In this document: positions 46,611-57,600 of the stretch, piece by piece
Numbering within the stretch: position 1 is the first letter of the stretch
How the letters are laid out: every line of letters begins with the position of its first letter
Assembly (NCBI GenBank): GCA_038501625.1
Contig: JAZAYU010000696.1
Location: 62,001-126,000, forward strand
From: Corbicula japonica
Taxonomy: Eukaryota > Mollusca > Bivalvia > Venerida > Cyrenidae
DNA: 64,000 nucleotides
Reading direction: 5' to 3'
Position numbers and translations under genes: made by a program
The notes under the pieces: generated by a model
Told to the model about the DNA's origin: nothing
Database searches by the model: none
What the model saw: only the letters and a program-made list of their open reading frames with translations

Positions 46611-47160
46611 CCTGACATGGATTAAACTGTCACATTAAATAATGGTGAGCTGGTGTTAAAAAATACCAAAATTGAACCAATTTTTACTTTACATTTCCTT
46701 TTAAGCATCTGTAACCTTTTCAACATTCCCTGATGTGGCGGTTGATATTGCTGTCCTTCAGACTGCATTGTAGGATTGGAAATGGTATACATATATATTT
46801 TCTGAACTGAAGTTGGCCTTTTTTATCATTTCATACAATTTTATCTCACAACCGCACAACCGCAGAGTGAATGCTTTGTTTATAGTTCACATATTAAAAG
46901 AAGAGTTTAAAGAGCTTTTTTTAAAGATCAGTTTTCAAGTTCCACCAGTTACTTCAGAATTAATGGACAATTGCAGAAAAATAAGTTTGACAGGAAAAAT
47001 GTGTAACCTTGATTAAATGAAAAAATGAAAATATCCAAAATATTGTCTGGAAACTTCTTAATTGGATAGATCTGTTTAACCAAGTGCAGTTTACAAGAAC
47101 CATCAATCTGCACTTCATGATTTTGGAGCAATTCCCCTTGTTTTAAATTTTCTTTTCATC
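46611..47160. other. intergenic, unassigned
   Basis: No supported feature. Confidence 0.4.
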
Positions 47161-47162
47161 CA

Positions 47163-47260
47163 TTCAGTCTGATCAGGATCTACATGGAAGATTTATTTCT
47201 GACCAATGTCATGTTTCTATCTAAGAAGCGACCAGTGTGTAGATCCAAACAAGCTCCTTA
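47163..47260. mobile_element. fragment of GTGTAGATCC-family MITE
   Basis: TCTGATCAGGATCTACATGG and GCGACCAGTGTGTAGATCC are family words; both ends are lost. Confidence 0.5.
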
Positions 47261-47649
47261 TTGCTTGAGCTTTTACCAAATCCAGTAACATGTATCTGTA
47301 AACTAATGGAGTAACTATCCACTTATTTGAATGCAATACTATTTAACTGAAGACCCATTCTGTATAAAATTCATTGAAAAACAAAAGTCTTCTATGCCCA
47401 ACTTATTTTTTTAAGTACAAATGTGAGGTACACAAAAGAGCTAAATTAAATAGAAATCAAAACAATGAACGATTACAATCATTTAATTATCATTAATAAG
47501 AATTACTATTGCACATAATCATGGAATGTTCTGAAAAACAACCTTAACAGTTTAGTTTTTTTAGCAAACATGGCAGAATGTGATAAAACATTTATCTGAT
47601 CTAATGTGCTTTTGCAGCTTCAACAAACCAGTCCATGTAGCATTTACAG

Positions 47650-47828
47650 ACATCCCGAAAGTTGCCAGACTGAAGGACCTGTCTGACGTTATTTCTTATG
47701 TCATCAGACTGAATGTCAGACAAAAATGTGAACTTATATTTGCTACTACCTTTTAAACATGATTCAGTCCGACTGTACTTGTTTCGGTCAGACAGATTTT
47801 CACACTTTTTTCAACTTTCGAGAAGTCT
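47650..47828. mobile_element. 179-bp MITE with 10-bp target duplication
   Basis: The direct repeat GCATTTACAG flanks it exactly (47640-47649 and 47829-47838). Inner arms CGAAAGTTG and CAACTTTCG are inverted, with GTCAGAC/GTCTGAC words in both halves. The same CGAAAGTTGC terminus and GTCAGACA words occur in the 19793-20698 element, so this is probably a small relative. The duplication size points to a Mutator-like source. Confidence 0.7.
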
Positions 47829-48495
47829 GCATTTACAGCATAAATGGAGTAAGTCAGGTTCAATGATCACCCGTATATCATTCTGACAAACAGCTTCAAA
47901 TCAAGCAAATACATTTTGGCCTTCACCTCAGAGTATTATTACAAAATAACTATTGCAGTAACATACTTCAGTTTTGTTAATTGCATCATTCAAAGGTATA
48001 AAGAGGTTGCTATGAAAGAAAGCAAGATCTCACTGATGCACAGTTTTCATCACAGTTGGATTTAAAAGAGGAAACTTTGACTTGCACATATAATTCAAAT
48101 ATTATTGTTTAAGCAAAGTTTAAAAAAAAACTGTAATAATAATGAAATTTGTAATGATTTAGTACAATTCAACAGTTTTAATTTCTAGACTTGACCAACA
48201 ACAACTTATTTTACATAGTTACAATAACATAAATCTTTGTATCCGCAAGTACATCATTTGTTCACCTGAAGCGATGAGTAATCAGAACCCACATCAATAT
48301 AACTAGGCAACAGTTGTCTAGATGTTATATGATTAACTGACAAAAGATTGGGAATTTAACAATTCAAACAAGCAAACATCATAAAAGTTAAACTCCAAAC
48401 AGTTTATAGAAGTCTCTTTAAAAGCCATTTTGACACTGGTGGCATTAATAAAAAAACCTTTAAAACTGTTAACAGACAAAATGTTGTTAGCATTA

Positions 48496-48633
48496 TCAAC
48501 TAGTTTTTTCAGTGGAGGGTTGTTTGGCCACTTTGGCTGTGAGCATCCTTTCCCGTTCTAACTCGCGCTCGTGCTGAGCTGCACGCGTAAGCTCATCTTT
48601 CTGCTTCTGTTGCTGTAGCTTAACTGCTCGATG
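48496..48633 (-). CDS. BLOC1S6: BLOC1S6 exon 5 (stop exon)
   Basis: Codes HRAVKLQQQKQKDELTRAAQ, then HERELERERMLTAKVAK, and ends STEKTS stop, matching KRALKLQQKRQKEEL...EREKQLTARPAKR. Phase 0, acceptor TTTGACAG. Confidence 0.93.
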   Translation of the reverse strand, partial: HRAVKLQQQKQKDELTRAAQHERELERERMLTAKVAKQPSTEKTS

Positions 48634-51600
48634 CTGTCAAATACAAACAAAACTTGTCTTATTTTATAATATAAGGTTTTAAACTTCTAAATTCATCTCG
48701 ATGTATTGCTAATACATGTAGTACTTTGTCTCAAAAAAAATTAATGTCTTTTTGTAAGATGGTTTATTGCCAATGTAACAGTTTGAGTTACAACATAGCA
48801 TCAAAGAGAGCAGGTATATCATGCATAAAAAAATTGTTTGAAACTATGTGGAAACAAACTTACTGTCACATATGAGAATGACTAATCCCCAGAATACAGG
48901 CAATAATATATGTAGTATTTTACCACAGTAGCTCAACTGTATTTACTTAGGGTGAACATATTGTACCTTACATGTGCAGATACCTCAGTTACCTACATCT
49001 AACAAAGTTTTACGAAGGCCATATAGTGCCAAGTAACTGGATAACTGACTTAATATTTTTGCTGATGGGTAGTTATTGCTTAGTGCAAATGAGCCTATCT
49101 CACAATTATGCTAAAACACATACCAGTTTTACACCAAACACTCAATTGATATTCACCACTGACCAAGCTTCACTGACATTGAATATACTATTTCCAAAGA
49201 CTTTTTGCAGCAGGTAACAGCAGAATGTCCTATTTAAGACAGTGGTTAGATCAGCATTCTTAGTTACTGATCTCACACTGATAACTAATAAATCAGCTTA
49301 TCATGTAATTGTCTAGCGTTTTCAGATAAGTACTTAGTGATAAGCAAGACCATGTGTGAGACTACTAATTATTTCTAGCTTTCTACTCTTAACCCTTTAC
49401 TCCATATATATGCATTTTAATGCATGTGGGACTACTGTAGATCCAGATCTGCCTACAGATCAATGCTGTCTGATTGAGATCAGCATGGTTTGCTTTTTGG
49501 TCAGAGATAACCTAATAAAAAAGCAAACAATGCAGATCCTGATCAGATGGCAGGAATGTGCTGGCTGATCTGGATCTATACTGTTTGCCTATGCAATAAA
49601 TGTTGTATCTATGGAGTAAAATTTAACTAACAAGTTGTCTGCTGTTTCAATATCCCTTATCATAATGGTGTAAAAACAGATAGGGCATCTGTTCCAGCCA
49701 GGCTTTTACTTGACAGCTTTTACTCCTCTGCGAGGAGATGCAAATGTCCCTAACCCTATTTTGTGATATGTGAGCCCATGTTCTTTCTTTTTTTTTAACT
49801 AGATAAGTCATAATTTACAAGTTGCTTAAATTTCCCTTATCACAGAGGTGTTTACATTGGTTGTGCTGATGGATATAGCATCTATTTCAGGCAGGCTTTC
49901 AATTGAAACAACTCGATAATTAAAATATTCAACAGCCTTGGAGAGATGTACTGTTCTTAATCAATGCAGAGATATACAATATAGTAACTCAAAACATTTA
50001 CATTCAGTGAACTTTTGTTCTCACCAGGAATCAAAGATAAATAATTCTATGAAATATTACAGTATGTAAGAAATGAATTTGAAAACCTTTAATTTGGTTG
50101 ACTTGTCCATAAGAGAATTCATTTCTTTCTTCAGGTTCACCAGTTTTCCATGGTAGAGTTTAGCTTCATGCATCTGGTAAAAGAAAATAAAAATGCCTAA
50201 ACTTAACAAACAAGAGGGTCCATAGGACCCTGGGTCGCTCACCTGTCAACAACTGCTCAATGGTTTCAAGAGTTGTGTGCATGTTTGGTAAAATCAAGTC
50301 AAAAATTTAAAAAAAAATTAAGCTGCTATTGTGGAGAAAATGTAACTAGATGATGCTCTATACCAAATATCTAAGCTCTAGGCCTTACGGTTTCAGAGAA
50401 GAAGATTTTTAAAGATTTACTATATAACACTTTGTAATAAAACTAGTGACCCCCGGGGCAGAGCCATTTTCGACCCCAGGAGAATAATTTGAACAATTTT
50501 TGTATAGGACCACTACATGATGACACATACCAAATACCAAGGTTCTAGGCCTTGTGGTTTTAGAGAAGAAGATTTTTTTAAGTTTTCCCTATATAAGTCT
50601 ATGTAAAACAAGTGACTCCTGGGGCAGGGCCATTTTTGACCCCAGGGGGATAGTTTGAACAATTTTGGTAGAGGACCACTTGATGATGCTGTATATCAAA
50701 TATTAAGGCTCTAGGCCTTGTGGTTTTAAAGAAGAAGATTTTCATGTTTTTCCTACATAACTATATGTAAACCAAGAAGACCCTAGGGCGTGGCTGATTT
50801 TGGGCCAGGGGACATAATTTGAACAAATTTAGTAGACATCCATTAGACAATGCTACTTACCAAATATCTAAGCTGTACACATTGTGGTTTGTGAGAAGAA
50901 GATTTTTAAAGATTTCCTATATAAGTCTATGTAAAATGAAGTGACCCCTGGGCCGGGGCCAATTTTGACCCCAGGGAAATAATTTGAACAATCTTTGTAG
51001 AGTTCCACTAGAGGGTGCTAAATGCCAAATATCTAAGCTCTAGGCCTTGTGGTTTCAGACAAGAAGATTTTTAAAGTTTTTCCTATATAAGTCTATGTAA
51101 AATGAAGTGACGGTGACCCCTGGGGCGGGGTCAATTTTGACCCCAGGGAAATAACTTGAACAATCTTTGTAGAGTTCCACTAGAGGGTGCTAAATGCCAA
51201 ATATCTAAGCTCTAGGCCTTGTGGTTTCAGACAAGAAGATTATTAAAGTTTTTCCTATACAAGTCTATGTAAAATGAAGTGACCCCTGGGGCAGGGCCAA
51301 TTTTGACCCCAGGGAAATAATTTGAACAATCTTTGTAGAGTTCCACTAGATGGTGCTAAATGCCGTATATCTAAGCTATAGGTCTTGTGGTTTCAGACAA
51401 GAAGATTTTTAAAGTTTTTTCCTTTAGGTTGCCATGGCAACCAGAGTTCTGCATGGAATTGATTTCTTTGAACAAATTTGGAAGAGCTTCATGCAAGGAA
51501 CATCCGTGGCAAGTTTCATCAACTTTGGCCCAGGGGTTTAAGAGGAGATGTCGTTTACAGTAAAAGTTTACGGACGGACGGACGGACGGACGCTGGACAA

Positions 51601-54600
51601 ATTGTGATCACTAAAGCTCACCTTGTCACTACGTGACAGGTGAGCTAAAAACAATAGACTTACATAATATTAAATTTCATTTCTCTAGGCATGAGTTTTT
51701 AAACCTTTTACTCCAAAGATATGGCTTTTATTTCATGGGCAAACAGTTTAGATCCAGATCAGCTGGCACATCTATGCCATTTGATCAGGATCTGCACCTG
51801 TTTGCATTTAGATAAAATCATCATTTATAATGTTATTTCTGACCAACAAGTGAACATTGCAGATCCTGATCAGACTGCATGGATGTGTTGTCTGGTCTGT
51901 ATCCACACTGGTCGCACATGCAATAAAATGCAAAAATTGTTTTAATTTCTAAGAGACATGACCTTGTCATATGGCTCTTATATGAAACAGATGAAAAGTT
52001 GTTCAAACTTATATGTTTAATAATCCTTTTTTTGTTGTCACCTTCAATACATAAAATACCACAAAATATTATTGAAATGCATGTAATAACCTTTGGATAA
52101 TAACTATGAATGTTTCCTTCAGTTGCAACCACATTAACCTAACACGAAGAGGAGAAAAGACTTCTCCTTAACAAATCACCCAGAGAAACATTTTATATAT
52201 GTTAAGCCTTTTAAAGAAAACTGTAGCTCTGCTACACCACACAATTCTTCTTTATGGTTACAACACTTGAAAAAACATTGTGTATCTTACTGTCTGTATA
52301 AGTTGTTTCATGGAAGCAGAGTCTGTAAACTTGGAGTTCTCTTGTTGCACTGTTTCTATCAAAACCTCTTGATTGTGTCTGAAATTAACAAATTTGAAAC
52401 TTAATTTGTAAGCACATTGAATTTGTAAAAGCAATTTTCTATATTCATCTACAGTGTCTAAGTGTAAAAGTATACTTATGACTTCCTATTTTACGAGATA
52501 ATAATAGCTGAAAACTTGTTATGAAATTCTGACACAATCAGTAGCATTACAATTTGTTATTGCTAAAACCTAATTATTTACAATCTTTTATTTGTAATTT
52601 GCACAGGGTGTGCACGTTTCATACATTATTAATTGTTGACAATTGATTCAACATAAACAATAGTATTGAATCTGATGGTAATAATGTTAGCTGTAGCATT
52701 GTATATATCTACCACTGACAATGCTAAAATCACTAGCAGCGATCACTTTTCCAACAAGACATTGCAAGAAACAGTAATATACATTTTGTAATATCATAAG
52801 TGTAACATCATGTCTTTTACACCTTCAATGTAAATTTGCCTTCTCAGCTGTTATGTCCTTCAAAAACTGAGATTGGAGATTCATTATGGACATGGTTTAA
52901 TATTTCAAGACATCTTGGAATATAATGACATGTCTATGATATCTACAGAATGACCTCTACATATTGACATTTTATAAGACTACCGATTCGATTTATTATT
53001 GTTTGACAGTGAAAAAGCAAAACATTTAATCTGCAAAATGAAGTTGCAAATTTTTGGTTAAGATTTCTTGATTTACCAACTTGATCATCATTCAGATTTG
53101 TTTTAAATCCAACTAAACTTTTTTATGACTTGATGTGTTGTCTCATCAAATCTGATGCTAAAATGCACACCAGCCAGGTAGAAACACTAACCTCAAAAGT
53201 TCAGTAACTCAGTCAATGGGCGAGTATTTCATCACACGTCCTGTGCTGTGATGGAGTCTTCATCTAATTCATTGCTTAAGGCCATCAAACAGGATGAGCA
53301 GGTAATGTACTTTAACTACAGCGAACAAAAAACTTACAGAAGTTCATTCAGAGATCCTTTTGCTTTCTGCAAGTTTGGTAAAAACATTTCCAGCACACCA
53401 CTGGTCAGTTTCTCTATTGTTGCTGGGTCAACTTCTACATCTTCTATCTGCTGTGTTTCACCTAAAAGTCATAAATCAAGATGTCAAATTATTCACATAC
53501 ATCTAAATGAAAGACACTGATAATTTCCAATCTTTACTTGGTAATTCACTTCATTCATTTAATGGAGGCAGCAACAGTCACATGTTTAACTCTTTACTCC
53601 TTATATACATGTTTTATCGCATTCGCAAACAGTGTAGATCCAGATCAGCTGGCATATCCATGCTGTCAGATCAGGATCTACACTGTTAGCTTCATGGTCT
53701 GATAAATACCATAATGAATCAAAAAGCAAAAAGTGTAGATCCTGATCAGATGGATTGATGTGCTAGCTGATCTATATGTACAGAGTCATAGTTTGCCTAC
53801 GGATAACAGCCATTTCACATGAAGCAAAGGGTTATGGTACAAATTCTTTTCCAGCATTCCCATTATTCCATTATTGAAAATATATATGGAATATTATAAC
53901 AGTATGCTGTAGGTTCGTATTTTTCGAGTTGGGTATGTAAACAATATCGCGCAAAACCGAAGGTCGAGCGTGAGGTGGTTACATACGCAACGAGAAATAA
54001 TACGAACCTACAGAATGCATACTGTCATAATGTTCCTTTAATTATATACCCTTCTCGCTCAAAACAAATTAAAATAAACTAAACAACAAAATTTTAGTCA
54101 ACAAGAGGGTCCATAGGACCCTGGGTCGCTCACCTGTCAACAACTGCTCAATGGTTTCAAGAGTTGTGTGCATGTTTGGTAAAATCAAGTCAAAAATTTA
54201 AACAAGAGGGCCATGATGGCCCTTATATCGCTCACCTGAGAACAAAAGTACTCTCAGCTTGTGGTTTCAGACAAGAAGATTTTTAAAGTTTTTCCTATAC
54301 AAGTCTATATAAAATAAAGTGACCCCTGGGGCGGGGCCAATTTAGACCCCTGGGAAATAATTTGAACAATCTTTGTAGAGTTTCACAAGAGGATGCTTAA
54401 TGCCAAATATCTAAGCTCTAGGCCTTGTGGTTTCAGACAAGAAGATTTTTAAAGTTTTTCCTATATAAGTCTATATCAAATGAAGTGAACCCTGGGGCGG
54501 GGCCAATTTAGACCCCAGGGAAATAATTTAAACAATCTTTGTAGAGTTTCACAAGAGGATGCTTAATGCCAAATATCTAAGTTCTAGGCCTTGTGGTTTC

Positions 54601-57600
54601 AGACAAGAAGATTTTAAAAGTGTTTCCTATATAAGTCTATGTCAAATGAAGTGACCCCTGGGACGGGGCCAATTTAGACCCCTGGGAAATAATTTGAACA
54701 ATCTTTGTAGAGTTTCACAAGAGGATGCTTAATGCCAAATATCTAAGCTCTAGGCCTTGTGGTTTCAGACAAGAAGATTTTTAAAGTTTTTCCTATATAA
54801 GTCTATGTAAAATGAAGTGACCCCTGGGGCGGGGCCAATTTTGACCCTAGGGAAATAATTTGAACAATCTTTGTAGAGTTCCACTAGAGGATGCTAAATG
54901 CCAAATATCTAAGCTCTAGGCCTTGTGGTTTCAGACAAGAAGATTTTTAAAGTTTTTCTTATATAAGTCTATATAAAATGAAGTGACCCCTGGGGCGGGG
55001 CCAATTTTGACCCCAGGGAAATCATTTGAACAATCTTTGTAGAGTTCCACTAGAGGATGCTAAATGCCAAATATCTAAGCTCTAGGCCTTGTGGTTTCAG
55101 ACAAGAAGATTTTTAAAGTTTTTCCTATATAAGTCTATGTAAAATGAAGTGACCCCTGGGGCGGGGCCAATTTTGACCCCAGGGAAATAATTTGAACAAA
55201 CTTTGTAGAGTTCCACTAGAGGATGCTAAATGCCAAATATCTAAGCTCTAGGCCTTGTGGTTTCAGACAAGAAGATTTTTAAAGTTTTTCCTTTGGGTTG
55301 CCATGGCAACCAGAGTTCTTCATGGAATTGATTTCTTTGAACAACTTTAGAAGAGCTTCATGCAAGGAACATTCCTGCCAAGTTTCAGCAAGATTGGCCC
55401 AGGAGTTCAGGAGAAGAAGTCGTTTGAAGAAAAAGTTGACGACGCACGGACGGACGCACGGACGACGGACATCAGGCGATCACAAAAGCTCACCATGAGC
55501 ACTTCTTGCTCAGGTGAGCTAAAAATTAAGCTGCTACTGTGGAGAAAATGTAACTAGATGATGCTCTATATCAAATATCTAAGCTCTAGGCCTTACGGTT
55601 TCAGAGAAGAAGATTTTTAAAGATTTACTATATAACACTTTGTAATAAAACTAGTGACCCCCGGGGCAGAGCCATTTTTGACCCCAGGAGAATAATTTGA
55701 ACAATTTTTGTTGAGGACCACTACATGATGACACATACCAAATACCAAGGTTCTAGGCCTTGTGGTTTTAGAGAAGAAGGTTTTTTAAAGTTTTCCCTAT
55801 ATAAGTCTATGTAAACAAGTGACCCCTGGGGCAGGGCCATTTTTGACCCCAGGGGATAGTTTGAACAATTTTGGTAGAGGACCACTAGATGATGCTTTAT
55901 ATCAAATATTAAGGCTCTAGACCTTGTGGTTTTAAAGAAGAAGATTTTCATGCTTTTCCTACATAACTATATGTAAACCAAGAAGACCCTAGGGCGTGGC
56001 TGATTTGGGCCCAGGGGACATAATTTGAACAAATTTAGTAGACATCCATTAGACAATGCTACTTACCAAATATCTAAGCTGTACACATTGTGGTTTGTGA
56101 GAAGAAGATTTTTAAAGATTTCCTACATAAGTCTATGTAAAATGAAGTGACCCCTGGGCCGGGGCAAATTTTGACCCCAGGGAAATAATTTGAACAATCT
56201 TTGTAGAGTTCCACTAGAGGGTGCTAAATGCCAAATATCTAAGCTCTAGGCCTTGTGGTTTCAGACAAGAAGATTTTAAAAGTTTTTCCTATATAAGTCC
56301 ATGTAAAATGAAGTGACCCCTGGGGCGGGGCCAATTTTAACCCCAGGGAAATAATTTGAACAATCTTTGTAGAGTTCCACTAGAGGGTGCTAAATGCCAA
56401 ATAATACATACCTTACTATTTATAGTAACAAATTCATATAGTAATTTTGGCTATTATTGTCCAGACCGGGGCATTATCATATAATCGGCCCTCACGCAAG
56501 GGCTGATATCACGATATCAGCCCTCGCGTGAGGAGCGCGCGACGTCACAATATTTCCGTTTTGTTTTCAATCGTAAAGAAAGCATCTATTTAAACAGAAG
56601 CTTTGGAATGATTAAAACTAAAACTGAAATGTACCAGAGAAATATCCCGATTTAAAATCACGTTTCCTCCAATATTTTTGTCTTATCGTTTTCTCCATAC
56701 TCCGGTAGAATAAAGCCTATTTGGTGTAGATAATCGAAGCTCGCAGCAGTGGTATAAGTATGAAACACTCTTAAATCATAGCCTTTACAGACTCATACCA
56801 CGTTAAACACTTCTACCATTCATTATTAAAACATATTCCGTCTTGTCCAATTATTTTGCAATGAAGTTCTTGTTTAAAAGCAAAAAGAAAAGAAACACTC
56901 AACCCACAGTGATTTGCTTTGTTTGAAAAGTAAACATTCGTCGAATTACGTCACATGTTTAACTTAAATGACGTAATACTTCAATCATGACGTAGTGCTC
57001 GTTCAATTAACAAGTGCTCGCTCAGGAAGCTGAGTGAACATTTCATAAAAAGATGTCGAAATAGATGTCTATTAAGGTATGTATTATAGACGTTAAAACA
57101 CGGCTGAGCGGGGCCGAGGAGTGATAATCGGCCCTCGGTCGCAAACGGCCCTCGGGCCATTATGCTCCTCTCGGGCCGATTATCACGCCTCGGCCCCGCT
57201 CAGCCGTGTATTATCCTCTAAATATCTAAGCTCTAGGCCTTTTGGTTTCAGAGAAGAAGATTTTTAAAGATTTTCCTTTAGGTTGCCATGGCAAGCAGAG
57301 TTCTGCTTGGAATTCCATTTTTTGAACAATTTTGAAAGGGCATCATCTAAGCATTATTCCTGTGAAGTTTCATCAAAATTGGCCAAGCCGTTTCAGAAGA
57401 GAAGTCGATTGAAACAATGGTTGACGACGCACGACGGACGACGGACATCAGGCGGTCACAAAAGCTCACCCTGTCACTTCGTGACAGGTGAGCTAAAAAC
57501 GTGGTATACATAATAGCAGAAATAAAAATAGTAACGCGATAGTAAATTTATGAATGGCGTAGAAAATTTATGAATGGCGTAAAAATACCGTAACGTTTGT

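Larger units (their letters stand above)
54101..57496 (+). mobile_element. tandem-core element F, interrupted by two insertions
   Basis: The 5' 100 bp are nearly identical to element E. Unit order and terminal block (GTTGCCATGGCAAGCAGAG, GTGACAGGTGAGCTAA) also match E, so the two are copies of one subfamily. F is split by element G (54202-55522) in its A-rich 5' region and by insertion H (56402-57222) in its last units. BLOC1S6 intron 1, antisense. Confidence 0.78.

Noticed and set aside
45756..46615. ORFs with recurring FHETLVKFSPHQDD-like blocks
   Set aside because: The periodicity follows the ~153-bp tandem DNA repeat of element J and frames break between units, so no repeat protein is coded.
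43069..53689. Recurring ORFs with DPDQ/RSRSAG words near 43100, 51700 and 53600
   Set aside because: They fall inside the palindromic GTGTAGATCC MITE family; the frames are by-products of the repeat.
55298..55557. ORFs with RTDGRTHGRRTSGDHKSSP repeats
   Set aside because: They are translations of the GGAC/GACGGACG run at the 3' end of element G; the same string appears at 57283-57513 for F.
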